From: Artemia franciscana
Lineage: Eukaryota; Arthropoda; Branchiopoda; Anostraca; Artemiidae
Length of the DNA stretch: 64,000 bases
Assembly (NCBI RefSeq): GCF_032884065.1
Contig: NC_088866.1
Location: 26,082,335-26,146,334, forward strand
Reading direction: 5' to 3'
Both the position numbers and the translations under genes were made by a program. Within the stretch, counting starts at the first letter, position 1; the number at the start of each line of letters is the position of its first letter. The notes under the pieces are model-generated. The model did not search any database and was not told where the DNA came from. It saw only the letters and a program-made list of their open reading frames with translations. Of this stretch, positions 1-12,200 are shown piece after piece.

Positions 1-81
1 TTATAAGAACAATTCCTAAGACACAAGGCCCGATTAGTTGGAACAAGATGTAATTTAAAAGGACCAAAGAAACTTTAGCAT

Positions 82-121
82 AACAATCAAGGGATTGAGG
101 AGGGGACATCCCTCCTCAATC
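82..121. repeat. Remnant of repeat family A with a 12-bp hairpin
   Basis: The stretch reads like the inner junction of repeat family A (a TTTAGC motif, then GGGATTGAGGAGGGG). It contains a perfect hairpin: 12-bp arms at 93-104 and 110-121 around a 5-nt loop. The rest of 122-640 is AT-rich and I see nothing else in it. Confidence 0.35.
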
Positions 122-829
122 TTCTGTTTTTAAGTGCGAGACAGTAATACTCGCAACTTATTGCACATTTTCTATCTTCCCTCCCCCTTATTTTCTCCTT
201 ACTGAGTAAGCCATCTTTTAAATCTCCAATAATATAGCTAAACTCCTTGAAACCTTTGAGTATGTGATATTTTTTTTTTCTATTTTTCTTTTTCAGTTCT
301 ATATCAGGAGTTTTAACTTTACTGTATACGATAAAGCCGATTCACAAACTAGCAAAGTTATACATATTGAAACTGTCATTCCGTATTCATTCAGACTTCG
401 TCCAGTTAAGACCAGTGTTATGAAAAGGATTATATTTTGAATATTGATTTCAGTGTTACGAAATAGTGTAAACTGATACGTTTTGTAAGAGTACTGGATC
501 TAATTACTCAGTGACGAAGAAATTAAATCTTTTTTTTTGATAATATTTTCTGGATAATTTTAATGAGAAACAGACGAAGGCTGGCACGTCTATAAATAGG
601 AAAGACAAGTAAAAGGTAACTTTTTTCTGATTATCTGATATTCAATTCAATTTATTCAAAAAAAAACAACAAAAAAACACATAACACCAATAATAATAAA
701 GATCCTAGAAGCAAACTTATTAAGGACCAAAACAACAACAAAAAATTGAAAATGAAGAACAGAAAAAAAAGAAAAGAGAAAACATGGGTAATTAAAGCAA
801 ATTGAACAAACATTTAGAGAAATATAATA

Positions 830-3780
830 TCAAAATTTTAGTACATTGTTATATAGCGTCCGAAAACTTGTGGATAGCTCGACAATGGAGGATAATAAAT
901 TCCATTGAAGTATAGATTTATAAATTAGGGATCGCTGGGCGGAACAAGAGATACACTTTGGGACAATGAAGGAACGGTTGGATGAACGGAGACAGTGGCC
1001 TTCAGAATTATTACTATTAAAATAAGATAATAAGTGGGGAGGAAGATTTTTATGGTAAGCGGAGTATGCAGGGGATAGATTTAATTTTTTGATGATTTGT
1101 TCAAAAGGAATAATACCAAAATTGGAGTAGAAGTCCTTGGTGGGATATAGTCGTGGTAACCAAAAAACTGCTTTGACGGCACGGTTTTGAGCAGATTTTA
1201 ATTTATTGGTAACTGAAGGATAAGTATTGCCCCAAACAGATCCGCAGTATGAGATATATGGGTAAATAAAAGAATAATGAAGGGTGACAAGGATATCGGG
1301 AGGAAGAAAATAATTCACACGATTAATCGTACTTGCCTGTCACAAAATTATGGCTCTGATATAGGACACATGTGTTGCAAATGATAGGCAGGAGTCTATT
1401 TGGACACCAAGAAACTTGGCAAATTCGACCTGCGGGAGGAGATTGGTAGAACATTTTAGGCCAAGTGCCGGCTGAGCTTCATTTTTTTTGTAAGGGGTTC
1501 GAAATAATACAACCTGACTTTTCTTGCTGTTAATGGTCATGCTGTTAACGAGACACCACTCCTGTACTCTATTCAGAAGGGTTTGAGTAGAGGTGACGAC
1601 GGATGGTAAATTAGGACCGGTGATGAAAAAGTTGCTATCGTTGGAAAAAGTACTGGGTGCACTGATGGACCCAGGTCCGTAACCAAATCATTAATATAAA
1701 GGAGAAAAAGTATTGGACCAAGAACAGAGCCCTGTGGGACGCCCCTCCGGAGAGGTAGGGGATCTGAAGTCACTCCGCCCAGACTCACACTCTGTACTCT
1801 ACCAGAGAGATAAGAGCCGAACCATGAGAAAGGAACTCCACGAATCCCTAGGTTATTGAGTTCACTTAATAAAACACTGTGATCAACCATGTCAAAGGCC
1901 TTTGAAAAATCCAGAAATAAGCCCAATACAGGATTTTTAAGGTCAAGTTGGGAACGTATAAACTGTGTAGCGTCTATTAGTGCATACACAAATCTGATTA
2001 ATGATTCCCAAATACGAAGGGAGAAAGACGTCGGAATATAATTCTCTCGAGCACTTTAGATATAACTGGGAGAAGTGAGATTGGACGATAATTGCTTATC
2101 TCACACGGATCGCCTTTTTTATGAATCAGGATAACAATTGCTGATTTAAATATTTCTGGCAAGACTCCATTGGTCATAGACAGGTTTGCTATGTGCACAA
2201 TGGGCTCACAAACATAGGAAGATACGGTCCTAAGAAGCTTATTACTTATGCCTAAGAAGTCAGGTGTACTACTATTAGAGAGAGATTTGATAACTTGAAG
2301 CCCCTCTTTGCGATCAGTTGGAGAGAAAAACATGGATCTGAGATTCTTGCTTGGGTGCACTGACAGGATGAAGGAACAGGAGTTAGGATTTGGAATATTA
2401 GTGAAATAATAATTAAAAGCATCCGGTACTGAAATTGGGTCAATTAATCTGCCACTGATGTCCCTAAGGTTAATAGGTACAGATCTTGAATACCTTTTTT
2501 TGAAAGAATTTCATTTATTGTAGACCAAATTTATTGCAAGTTCCCTTTGCAGTGTGAGATTTTTGAATAATAATAATTTTTCTTTGCTTCCTGGATGAGG
2601 TTGGTATATACATTTTTGTATTTCTTATAATTAGTCAGGTCAATAACGCTACTGGTTTTTCAAGCCAACTTATATAGGTCATTTTTTCGGTCTGAAGAGA
2701 TTATCAGGCTATTGGACATCCAGGGGCGTATATGGGTAGTTTTTCGGTTTGATTTACGAACTGGAAAGGTTGAACTGATAGGATCACTCAATCCCTGTGT
2801 ATAACTATTTGTGGCTGAATTAACATCTGACAATCCAAAATCTTGGACCAGTCGAACTATTTCAAACAATCCGTGAACCGGTTCATATTCACACTATTAT
2901 ATATTCTATTAGACTTAGGGGTATTAGTTCTACGGGATTGAGTAGCTGATAAAGAGGGTAAGGATGGATAGATTGGAAAGTGATCTCACAGGTCAGAAAA
3001 TATTATTGTGGAGGCCAGGTGGTTTCCCAGGGAAGTGGATACAAAAATGTTGTCTAATAAAGTAGCGGTAGACCTCATAGGATCAACTCTAGTAGGAAAA
3101 AGGATTTTGGGAAGAAGACCACTTGAGGTAAATGTTTTAAAGAAAGGTATCACAATCATTATTATTGCTAACATTTAATAAATTACAATTGTAGTCCCCA
3201 AAAACTATTGCCTTCTTTTGTGGTAAATTAATAAAACTAGAAAAATCATCAAACAAATTACAAAAGAAAGGTGTCGAAAATGAGGGTGGTTTATAAAATA
3301 ACGAAAAATTAAAAGAATTCTCGTCTACACTTATGTCGACGATAAACACATCTATTATTTATAGGTTGCGAGAACAAGAATTCACAGTCTAATAGTCTGG
3401 TGAATTTTAGACTTGATCGGATGTAAAGAGAAATGCCGCCAAAAGACTTGGTTAATTTTCTTTCAATATGAATAGCTTGAAAGCCAGTGAGGGAAAATTC
3501 ATTAGTATCATCAATTTCTGAAAGCCACGTCTCCAGTATTCCAATTACGTCGAAAGGACATTAACCATTTGTTAAAATTAAATCTTTAAAATTAGCCCAC
3601 ATCCCGTATGCTTCTGATGTTAAAACAAATTACATTAAGTTTGGTCTCTTCCGTTAGCTTAGGTTTCACATTTTTCACAAAATCAAAAGTGTCGAGATAT
3701 TTACAGTTAATTTGGTTTAAAGGGCTATAGGGTGTTGGTGGGCAAATTGTTTTGGTCATCGTAATAGTTAAAAACAACAT
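830..3780 (-). pseudogene. LINE ORF2, endonuclease-reverse transcriptase (broken)
   Basis: Recognisable blocks in order on the minus strand: an endonuclease start (NVICFNIRSIRD, about 3600), the endonuclease core (VFGDYNCNLL, about 3200), the endonuclease end (LLDNIFVS, about 3050), then RT motifs NYRPISLLPVISKVLE (about 2060), FLDFSKAFDMVDHSVLL (about 1890) and RRGVPQGSVLGPILFLLYINDL (in parts, about 1720). The catalytic FADD box after INDL has been replaced and the frame shifts there, so the enzyme is dead. The C-terminal block (1318-830) contains YPYISYCGSVWGNTY, a usual post-RT motif in these LINEs. Pieces lie in at least four different frame segments. Confidence 0.85.
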
Positions 3781-3870
3781 TATTGCACAGTGATAAATTC
3801 GCGAGAAACGTAAATTCTTGTACAGTGCTTGTATAGTCCAATTCCTTCATTTAAGGTTTGGGGTTTTCTT

Positions 3871-4973
3871 TCAGCTGTTAACAATATCACGTAGAATAGG
3901 ACACCGTAGGCTATAAGAAACATGGGATCCATCGCAGTTAGCACATTTGGGCTGCATTTGACACGGCGAATCACGTGTTGCCTCATGAAGACCAGCACAT
4001 CGAGAGCATTTCGGGAAAGAACTTTCGCAAGCCACCTGTAGGTGGTTGGGTGAACGGCACTTGTTACAGCATCGTGGAAGATCATGAAAAATAAATACTC
4101 GAATTGATTCATACTCAATCCAAATACTCTCTTTTAAAGCATGGCCGAGTGACCTGGCATCGGTAAAACAGAGCTTTACGGAATTCGAGTTGCCAAGACG
4201 AGTAGTATCAGTGATCCCAGGGACCTTCTTAAACATAGCGAGTTCAAAATCCATTTCAATGCCTTTAACTAAACCATAGTACTTTTTGGATTTCATTTTC
4301 ACGATTGAGGAGGGTAGGACAGACTTGGCCGAGACACAGAACTGCGGGGCAGCGGTTTTATCAATGGACACAATCATCTTGTCACCAACAGGTTTAACCG
4401 ACAGAATCTATTCATGACCGCAAACTTGTTCCAGAGCTTGTCTGCGTTTCGTAGGATTGCTCAGATCAGGCGAAACCTTGGAGATAATCACTGTGGCATG
4501 ATTTTCATCGTTGCGAGACGAAAGGGATGGGAAATTGGTTTCGTAAGACACCATTTTAGAAGACATAGTTTTTAACATCTGTTCACAGCTATTTACTTTC
4601 GCAGCTAATCTAGAATATGCTACCGCTGGTATACAAGGGGACTTCAGTAGGTACACGAATGATGTAGCAAGGAATATCCAAATCGTCATTATCACACTTA
4701 CGTAGCAGACCGAGAATATTCTTAACATTATTTGACGCTGCCTTAGTACCAATACGCTTTGGTGGCTGGATATCATTGTTAACTGTGTTCCAAAATTCCA
4801 TCTTAGCAGAAGAAATGACTGATCCGTCAAAAAAAAAATCAACAGCACACTTAAATATCACTTCCATCATCTATTCCAGATTCGTAATTAGACTGTATGA
4901 AATTTAGCACAGGCGAGTAAACCAGTTTCCTATCACCCACCGATCACATGCTATCGCTGTCTGCATCAGACAT
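3871..4973 (-). pseudogene. LINE ORF1, gag-like zinc-knuckle protein (broken)
   Basis: The reading starts at an ATG at 4973-4971 (MSDADSDS...) and soon meets a stop, then runs through pieces in more than one frame. The best-kept part (4377-3871) ends with three zinc knuckles: CNKCRSPNHLQVAC fits CX2CX4HX4C, and CSRC...H...C and CANCDGSH...C follow within about 50 residues. This triple CCHC cluster is typical of ORF1 proteins of Jockey- and I-type LINEs, which bind the element RNA. Upstream of the knuckles lies a region with the spacing of an RRM-like fold, which I only infer. Confidence 0.75.
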
Positions 4974-5249
4974 AATTCACATAATTCAATAAAAATGCCT
5001 AACTCCAATTCTCGATATTCTAAGTTTAACTATAGTCCAAAAATAAGGTTAAATGACTTATCGTTTCGAGGGGTGAAAATCCAAGAAAATTGATCGTAGA
5101 TTTTCTGAGAAAATCCAAAGTAAACTACGATTTAAAAAGGTATATATAGTTTGAGAGGTTCACAAAATAGGCTGGAAAGTCCTTTCGCCAGAAGAGGATA
5201 TCCAATTTCGTCTATAAACCCATTTTATCACAATCAAATCAGGTAATGA

Positions 5250-6256
5250 TTCGAAATTACAGGACTAGCGTTTGCAAAATTCAAAGGATATCCAAAATGG
5301 CCGGTTCGAATCGTGGATACTGTTCAAAAGAAAAACGGATCACACTACGCAGTTTTTTGTTACGGCACGCATGAGGTATTAACGGTTCAAGAATCTCAGC
5401 TCGAACCATACCAAGAAAACTTTGATGAAGCTGTGAAGAAAAAAACCAAAGGAGAAGCAAATGCATTCAGCGAAGTTATCACTTTTCCGGATATTTACTT
5501 AGAAAAGTTAAACTTGGTCGGGCTTCTGTTGCCTCCGTTGTAGACAATGCTAAAAAAGAACTTGAAAATCTGCGAAGCGGTTTGAGAAATGAAATTGAAC
5601 AAAGGGTTCGTGACAACTTGAGCACGGTACCTTCTACAGGGCTAGCATCATCAGTTACAGAAGACATCGTCTGTAAAATCCATGATTCAATTTTGGTTGA
5701 ATACTCGGCAAAGTTCAGTGCTTTTGAAAAAATGTTATCTGGGCTCAAAAAACAAATTACATCTCTGGAAGACAGAATCGAAGTGATTGAACTAAAACTT
5801 GATGATATGGAACAGAAAACGATAATGGATACGCTTATTTTTAGTGGTTTAAAGCTGGCACAAGGAACCAGTGTTGAGATGTCAGTGAAAGAAGTTACTG
5901 GGGAAAAAATGGGACTACCGGATATTGAAAATTCGCACATCCTGAGCGTTCGTTGGTTCCAGAATCCATCCAATCCAGTCTCCAACAATTCTAACATGTC
6001 TCCTGTTTGTGATGGGTTTCGTAATCTGGATGCTGCAAAAACGGTGTTCATGGCAAAGTCGAAACTAGCATAAACTGGTACATTTGTGTCGGAGTACTTA
6101 ACGAGAAAGCGCAAACACTTGCTTGATTTGGCTCGAAACAAACTTGGTTCAAAGAACGCATAGTCAATCGATGGAATGATTTTTGTCAAACAGGGTCCGA
6201 ATATCAGGAAAGTACAAAGTACAAAGGATCTTATCGGTGAAGGATCATCAGCTTAA
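5250..6256 (+). pseudogene. LINE ORF1: N-terminal PWWP domain, coiled coil, RRM-like and C-terminal domains
   Basis: Frame 1 (about 5250-5483) encodes a PWWP domain. Frame 2 (about 5484-6256) carries straight on with KVKLGRASVASVV, a coiled coil (about residues 100-180 of the combined layout; SLEDRIEVIELKLDDMEQK), an RRM-like part (TLIFSGLKLA...), and a C-terminal block (VSEYLTRKRKHLLDLARNK, then SIDGMIFVKQG) typical of LINE ORF1 proteins. One frameshift near 5480 separates the PWWP domain from the rest; two in-frame stops lie at 6071-6073 and 6161-6163. A stop at 5247 sits just before the PWWP and no clean ATG is left. Known ORF1 proteins bind RNA as trimers or multimers; a PWWP domain would add chromatin binding. 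That the PWWP belongs to ORF1, not to a nearby host-gene fragment, is inferred from direct abutment in the same strand and order. Confidence 0.7.
5262..5483 (+). other. PWWP domain of the HDGF/LEDGF type
   Basis: The translation contains FAKFKGYPKWPVRI, which matches the first strand and the PWWP signature of HDGF/LEDGF (FAKMKGYPHWPARI), then VFCYGTHEV against VFFFGTHET, an LEPYQEN segment in place of LFPYEE, and AFSEVI in place of GFSEGLW. The tryptophan of PKWP and the tyrosine of FCYGTHE fall at aromatic-cage positions that read methylated H3K36 in this family. The match covers the whole domain of about 70 residues. Family identity is from memory of the human sequences. Confidence 0.8.
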
Positions 6257-6449
6257 TTACTGCTTTTCTCATGTCAGTTTGGGCAGTGCCATGTTCTCAC
6301 TCTTTGTTTCTTTCAACCATTTTCCGCTTTTGTTACCCTACTTTTTTGTTTCTTTTTCTCATTTATGCTCTTCACTTTTTTTTGTCTCTGCTTATACTCT
6401 TTATCAATTTCTGTTTGCACTTAGGTCATGTCAGGGTCCCGTGATCGTT

Positions 6450-8540
6450 TAAATATTTTTTAAACATCGAGATTTATCAGAAAATAGTTTGAAAAATCTG
6501 GCTGTAAATTTGGAACATGTTGATTTTTCGAAAGTTTTCAAATAGAAATGTGCAGAAAATGCTTATAATTTGTTTATGGATATATTTTTAGCTAAGTTTG
6601 ATAGATGTTGCCCCTTAAAGAAACTTAAAAAGAAAAAAAATAACCTTCGGAAAGCATGGATGACGACTGGAATCCTTGTTTCTGTAACAATGAAGAATAG
6701 ACTGTATAAAGATTATTTAAAAGACTCCACGAATGGGAAACTCCTGACTTTCATAGAGTATAGAAATCGGCTGAATAAAAATAAACGATAGGCTGAAAGA
6801 GCTTATTACGAAATATAGTTTGAACAGATCAATGGAAACATGAAGCGGACTTGGATTAAAATCAATGAGTCACTGGAGCATAAAAAGGAAAAGGACCAGA
6901 TTAAAATGATGAATTTCAGTGAAAAATTGTTAATGATCCAAAAGAAATTGCGGAAAATTTATGCAAGTATTTTTCAGAGGAAGGTTCTAAGCTGTGCCAT
7001 GAAGCAGTTAAAAGATCAAAAAGTCCACCAGCCCCCGAAGTTAAACGTCGTCATGTTACTTCTGAATTCCTTTTTACAAATTGTGATGAAAATGAAATAA
7101 ATGAAATAATTACGAGTATGAAATCACAGTCCTGTGGAGCAGATGAAGTATCGTTAAAAGTTATTAAAGCAACAAAAACAATTGTTACTCCTATTTTGAC
7201 TCATCTGATTAATTTATCACTTGAAGAGGGAACTTTTCCAGAAAGACTTAAATTAGCCCGAGTGCTACCCCTTCACAAAGGGAAGTCAAAAAATGAACCG
7301 ATTAATTACCGACCCATTTCTATTTTACCTTTTTTTTCGAAGATTTATGAGAAAGTAGTCCATAAGAGAATGTATGATTACCTCCAGGAGCAGAATCTTC
7401 TATGTGATACGCAATTTTGCTTTCGCAAAGGACTTTCTACGGACCTTGCAATTCTTAAATTGGTTGACTGGGTGAATGATGTATTTGATAAAGGCCTAAT
7501 ACCCGCAGCTTTACTTTTAAACATTAAAAAGGGATTTGACACTGTTGATCATGATAAATTACTCCAAATTGTTGAATCATTTGGTGTACGTAATGTGGCT
7601 TTAAAATGGTTTCGTTTGTATCTTATTAATAGAGCTCAAGTTGTACAAATGCAAATGCAACATCAGAGTGCCATCTTTTACCGTGTAGAGTGCAACAAGG
7701 TTCAATAATGGGACCACTGATTTTTCTGATTTATATTGACTATTTAAAATATTATTTATCTGAAGCTAATATTATAATATTTGCAGATGACACACTTCTT
7801 TTGTTGCATGTGAAAAATCTACCTTCTTTATTTAAAAAAATGGAAATTGCTCTGACTGAATTTATATCGTGGGCTGATTCACAGTATTTGACACTAAATT
7901 ATGGTAAAACAAATTATATTCTATTTTCTAGAATCGGGTCAGTCCAAACAGACCTCAATTTAATTGTAAAAAACAATATTATAAATAGAGTAAAAACCTG
8001 TAGATATCTTGGATTTATTATTTATGAGAATATGTCGTGGAATGAACATGCTAAATTGATTGGTAACAAATTTTCAAGGTCCCTTGGAGTTATCCGCCGT
8101 CTTAAATTCCGTTTCCCTAAAAAAAAAAATCCTGAAAATGATCTAAGCAACTTCATCTCATGTTATAAGAGAATCCAAATCATCCAAAATAAGGCCATTG
8201 AAATTATATCACCTCTTCAGCATTCAGATAACATTAACCTCCATTTCAAACTTACTAAAATATTTGATGTGTCATTTTCAGATTGTAACTTTTTGTTTTA
8301 AATATTTGAACAACCTCCTTCCATCGTCATTTGAAAATTTATTCACTTTAAATCAGGATTTACATACTTATGAAACGCAAAATTCATGTGACATTGTCCA
8401 CGAGACACCGTCAACAAAAAGAGCTTCTTTTTTAATTAAATTTTTTGCACCAGCTATCTGGAATTCAATCCCCTTGGAAATCCGGAACTCAAATAACCTT
8501 ATTACCTTCAAGCCAGCAGTGAAGGGTCGTTAGAGAAATA
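6450..8540 (+). pseudogene. LINE ORF2: reverse transcriptase and C-terminal region, endonuclease deleted
   Basis: The region opens with a pre-RT linker (KKNNLRKAWMTTGILVS at 6630-6680), then RT motifs: NYRPISILPFFSKIYEKVV (about 7305), a degraded motif A block (LLNIKKGFDTVDHDKLL, about 7520), QQGSIMGPLIFLIYIDYL (about 7695) and an intact FADD at 7780-7791. The C-terminal region ends near 8533 (FAPAIWNSIPLEIRN). A frameshift lies at about 7700 between motif A and the QQGS block, and another near 8200-8300. The AP endonuclease is missing: after the ORF1-ORF2 spacer the sequence jumps to the pre-RT linker, which implies an internal deletion of roughly 600-900 bases near 6445. Confidence 0.85.
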
Positions 8541-9012
8541 CTATTTAGATTTGAATATCGTGCGGTCCTCCTCTTTTCGGTCTTTTTCTTTTCATTTCTT
8601 TCTCTTCATCACCCCCTTTTTTTCTCTTTTTTTCGTTTTTTGATAAATCCAGTTGATTCGTTGTTTCTGTTAGTTGATTGTTTAATTATTCTTTAGTTAA
8701 GTTTCTGCCCTAGTCAAGCATTTTTGTGCTTTCCTGGCCGATTATGTACATGTAATTATGTGTTTTGTTTAAATATATATGATTGAATTGAATTGAATTG
8801 TCTTGCATAATATTCGTAGAACTCTATACATTAACACAAAGCTAGGGCCTTGGGCCCTGGTCCAAACCCACTCCCCTGGACATACTTTCCTATCACATAG
8901 CAGGATACTACTTATATCATAAGTAGCAATTCAATGCTCAGTTTTGAAACTTCAAAGAATGGAGTTCTGCTTGGAACCTGTTAATCAGCCAAACAACTAA
9001 AGAAAATGATTG

Positions 9013-9018
9013 TTTATT
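9013..9018 (-). promoter_or_regulatory. Polyadenylation signal of SOUL gene A
   Basis: AATAAA on the minus strand, 30 bases beyond the stop codon of SOUL gene A. It is the first canonical signal downstream of the coding region. Confidence 0.7.
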
Positions 9019-9047
9019 AAAAAAGCATAAAAATAAATAAATATAGC

Positions 9048-9243
9048 TCAGTTTTCCTTAGCAGCAGCCACTCGGGGGAACCAAACTTCATTTCTTCTAT
9101 TAACAAAGTCGAAAGGTGAGTCATAACCAATCATATACCACGGAGCGTACTGTGCATCAGTAACACCATCTCTTTCCAGTGATTGATAAAGAGCATAGCC
9201 TTCCGATATATAGTCCGTTTCATACGCATATCCGGAGAATAGC
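9048..9243 (-). CDS. SOUL gene A exon 5 (last)
   Basis: 196 nt including TGA at 9050-9048, acceptor CTTTAG. It encodes FSGYAYETDY, GVTDAQYAPWYMIGY and FVNRRNEVWFP. The RRNEVW close is the hallmark end of SOUL/HBP proteins. It is one codon longer than the matching exon of gene B. Confidence 0.93.
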
Positions 9244-12200
9244 CTAAAGATATTCACAATAAAAAACACATTTTAGATGGTATAGAGACACAAGAAGAAA
9301 GCTAAAATTAACATAAAAGCATAAAATTAAAGTTTCAGAGATTTCCACATATCATATATGTAGTGGTTGTGATATTTTGCGTGACATCGAGCAAAATGAC
9401 AGAACATTTCCCTCGGTGACGGTTATGGTAACTGCAGAGGTCAAGAACAGGACCCAATTTTCTATCTCTGGCACCCTAGGAATACGAATAAAATAATCTA
9501 TATAACAAAATGGTAATTTTATGTAGGTAACAAAACATTGGTTAAAGATGGTTCTGGTACCCAATGCATTTGTTTCTTTAATGTAAATTAACCCCGTATC
9601 GAGCTGTTAACTTAAAATTAAGCTGGCAAAAGACCATTTTAGGCCATTTTTTGAATACTTCCCCTTCTCCTGAAATTGCACCTCCTCCAGACAAAATCTT
9701 GCTTATGTGGTTGCAGTTGGATTCATTAAAACGCAAAACATATACGCTAGGAAAACTTCAATCAGCAATTTAGATGGTAGAAAAAAACCTTCTCTGCTCC
9801 ACCGCTTCTATCCTCTTCCACAATATTAAAAAATCGAAAGTAATCAGATTCAAGTTTTTGTTGGTAATGTTTTCAAGGTTGTTATAGTCCAAAATAGAAG
9901 CAGAAAGGATTCCCAGTGATCACCCCATCCCTAAAGAACTAAATTTTAAAAGTTGGAGCCAAAGGGGTCCTTCTATTGCTCACTATATATTATTGCAGAT
10001 ATAGTGCTCATAAAATATAAGATTTTTTTCATTTCATCGAGGTGCCAGAATTACAAAACCCCTATTGAGGCTTAGATATTTTTGGCTCCCTAACTTAGCA
10101 AGCAGCTACCCCAATCAAAAGGCCCCCAAGAGTGTTGGCAACGATACGAAAGGCCTAGCTGTAAAAAAAAAAAAATCAAGGACGTGCTATTACTTACCGA
10201 ATAAGTAGCCTCAGTATGCGAAAAGATACCGCAGCCAAGAGCAATATTAATATACTAAGAAAAAGTTGCGTTCACCGTCATAAAAGTAGGATAGTATTTG
10301 AGGGTATAGCGTTATCTTTGGTACAGTGAAAAATAGAGAAAAAAGGTAAAAACAAAGTTAAAAAAGTTGAATAAACATAATAAACTTTAGGCCCACTTAG
10401 TTCTATTATGTTTTATGTTCTGAATATTTAAAAATGTTTGTTTTGTCCAGGAAGGCTTATAGGATGCGATTTGGGCTTGGTTCATTTTAATAATAGTTCT
10501 CACATATCACAAAACTAAAGCCAAAGAGGTATATCCCTTATTTTCACATCTTTACATGAGAACAGAAATCAATTTAAAAGGCCGACTACTTTAAAAACCA
10601 GGGGAGGTTTTACCAAGGACACTGGAAATCTGCAAAGAAAAACCTGTGAAGAAAATATGGCACAAAACAGCTCAAAAATTGACAGTTTTCTTTTGAGAGT
10701 GCAGTTGTCTTTGGGCAGTTGGATTTGGGTTTTGCTTATTTATTTTCACAGTTCAAAGTAGCAACGTTGACATTAATGTGGTACTGCCCTAAAAACTTCA
10801 TAATTTTGAAAAAAACGAGAGAAAAGTTAAAAAAATCGAGGTTTGTCTATATTAATAAACTTAATATGAGTCAAGTGAGTAAACCATGCTTTTATTGTTA
10901 TATCCTTCGTATTTCAAGCTCTTATGAAATTTTCTTCCCTTTTTATTTTTTAGCAGAAATTTTGATGACAAAACATTTAAATTTATCGTGTAGCTGAAGA
11001 ATTTAGTTTTATTTTGGAAAGTGTTCATTGAGGAGGTACTAAAATTCTTTTTCTTTCATTTCGGCCATCGTAAATAGGGCCACAAAATAAAGACCCCATA
11101 AGACACTCCTAGGAGGAGGCTAAAACCACTTTTGGATTAACTACTTTCCCTTTTGATTTAAAATATCCTAATTTAATATCTCTGGTATGGAATTTTGAAG
11201 CATAGACTGTTTTCTAATTGTAAAGTTATAAAAACTAAATATTGTCAAGAAACAACAAGGTCTATAAACAAAAAGTGTAAAGAAAAAAAATGTAAAAAAT
11301 AGAAGCTAAGGGTTAAAGAAAAAAAGGAGGAAGAACGAAAATAAAATATTAGCGAAACTGCCGAAAAATCGATGGTCGGAAATGGATCAACGAGAGGAAA
11401 AATTACGACCTTTGTCAATGCTGCAAAAACATGCACTTGAATAAAGGCATATTCTTTCACGATCGTCCAGTATTAACACAGAGTCTTAACTGATGATTTC
11501 TATAGCTCATTTCATTTTTCTGTATCTTATTCAGTATTGTTTATCGTGGTGTTATACATTGTCCTAAAATTACTAAGGTTCTCTAATTCTAAATTAGCAG
11601 AGAAGCAAAGGGGTAAATTGTCTAGAAAAAATACTATCATTACCAAAAGAAATGTTTGGTTTTTGTACAGTTATAAGTTCTTACACAAGATAACAAATCA
11701 ATTGGAATTTAACTTTTCGTTCGTACTACTGGATAAGAATTGACATAGGGAGCTTTAAAACCACTTTAATTTTTAAAAGACGGGATATTTCCCTGTCGTT
11801 ATGATTAGGAAAGCAAATTCTAGGAAATTGTAGGAGAGTAAAAATTACAGGAAATCAATATTTCTGTTTTCCTTTTTAATAATGGTCACCTACCTTGAAT
11901 ATAGTTCAAATTCTGGCCTATCTTCAATAAAAACAGCCGGATTTGTCGGAACAGGTGGATTCTCTTGAAATTCTTCAGGTACGTAAAATGCCATTGTAAA
12001 GGTTTGTTTACAGTTTGGTCCTTCCCCAGGTATAACAAGGGTTGTAACAGGGGCTGTCATTGGGACAGTGACACCTAAAAATTTAGTCAAATATAAATAA
12101 TCACTATATGAAGCAATCCCAATTTGAAGGCAAGAAAGAAAAGTATGCATGTAAATTTCTGGTACTTGAATGATATACCCCCTGCAGCTCAATTTGTTCA

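Larger units (their letters stand above)
640..4990 (-). mobile_element. LINE (Jockey/CR1 superfamily), near full length, dead
   Basis: A two-ORF non-LTR retrotransposon read on the minus strand. From its 5' end come an ORF1 with CCHC zinc knuckles (about 4973 to 3871), then an ORF2 with an AP endonuclease (about 3780 to 2980), reverse transcriptase (about 2360 to 1600) and a C-terminal region ending at 830. The 3' UTR ends at about 640 in a short tail of TTGAA-type repeats next to an A/T run. ORF2 is broken across several frames and its catalytic FADD motif is gone. No target-site duplication was found. The clade is inferred from domain layout; Jockey, CR1 and related clades cannot be separated by eye. 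Confidence 0.85.
5010..8800 (+). mobile_element. LINE with PWWP-bearing ORF1; ORF2 endonuclease missing
   Basis: A second non-LTR element, head to head with the previous one. It carries a PWWP domain plus coiled-coil ORF1 (about 5250-6256), a T-rich spacer (6257-6445), and an ORF2 that starts in the middle: the endonuclease is absent and sequence resumes before the RT (about 6450). RT and C-terminal regions follow to 8533, then a 3' UTR ending at 8781-8800 in GAATT repeats. The tail type matches the neighbouring LINE, so the two may belong to related families. The 5' boundary is uncertain (5000-5240). ORF1 has one frameshift and two in-frame stops and ORF2 several breaks. Confidence 0.8.

Noticed and set aside
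5281-6189. Long minus-strand open frames opposite the PWWP-ORF1 region
   Set aside because: The plus strand carries recognisable domains in order; the minus-strand readings have no motif and are shadows.
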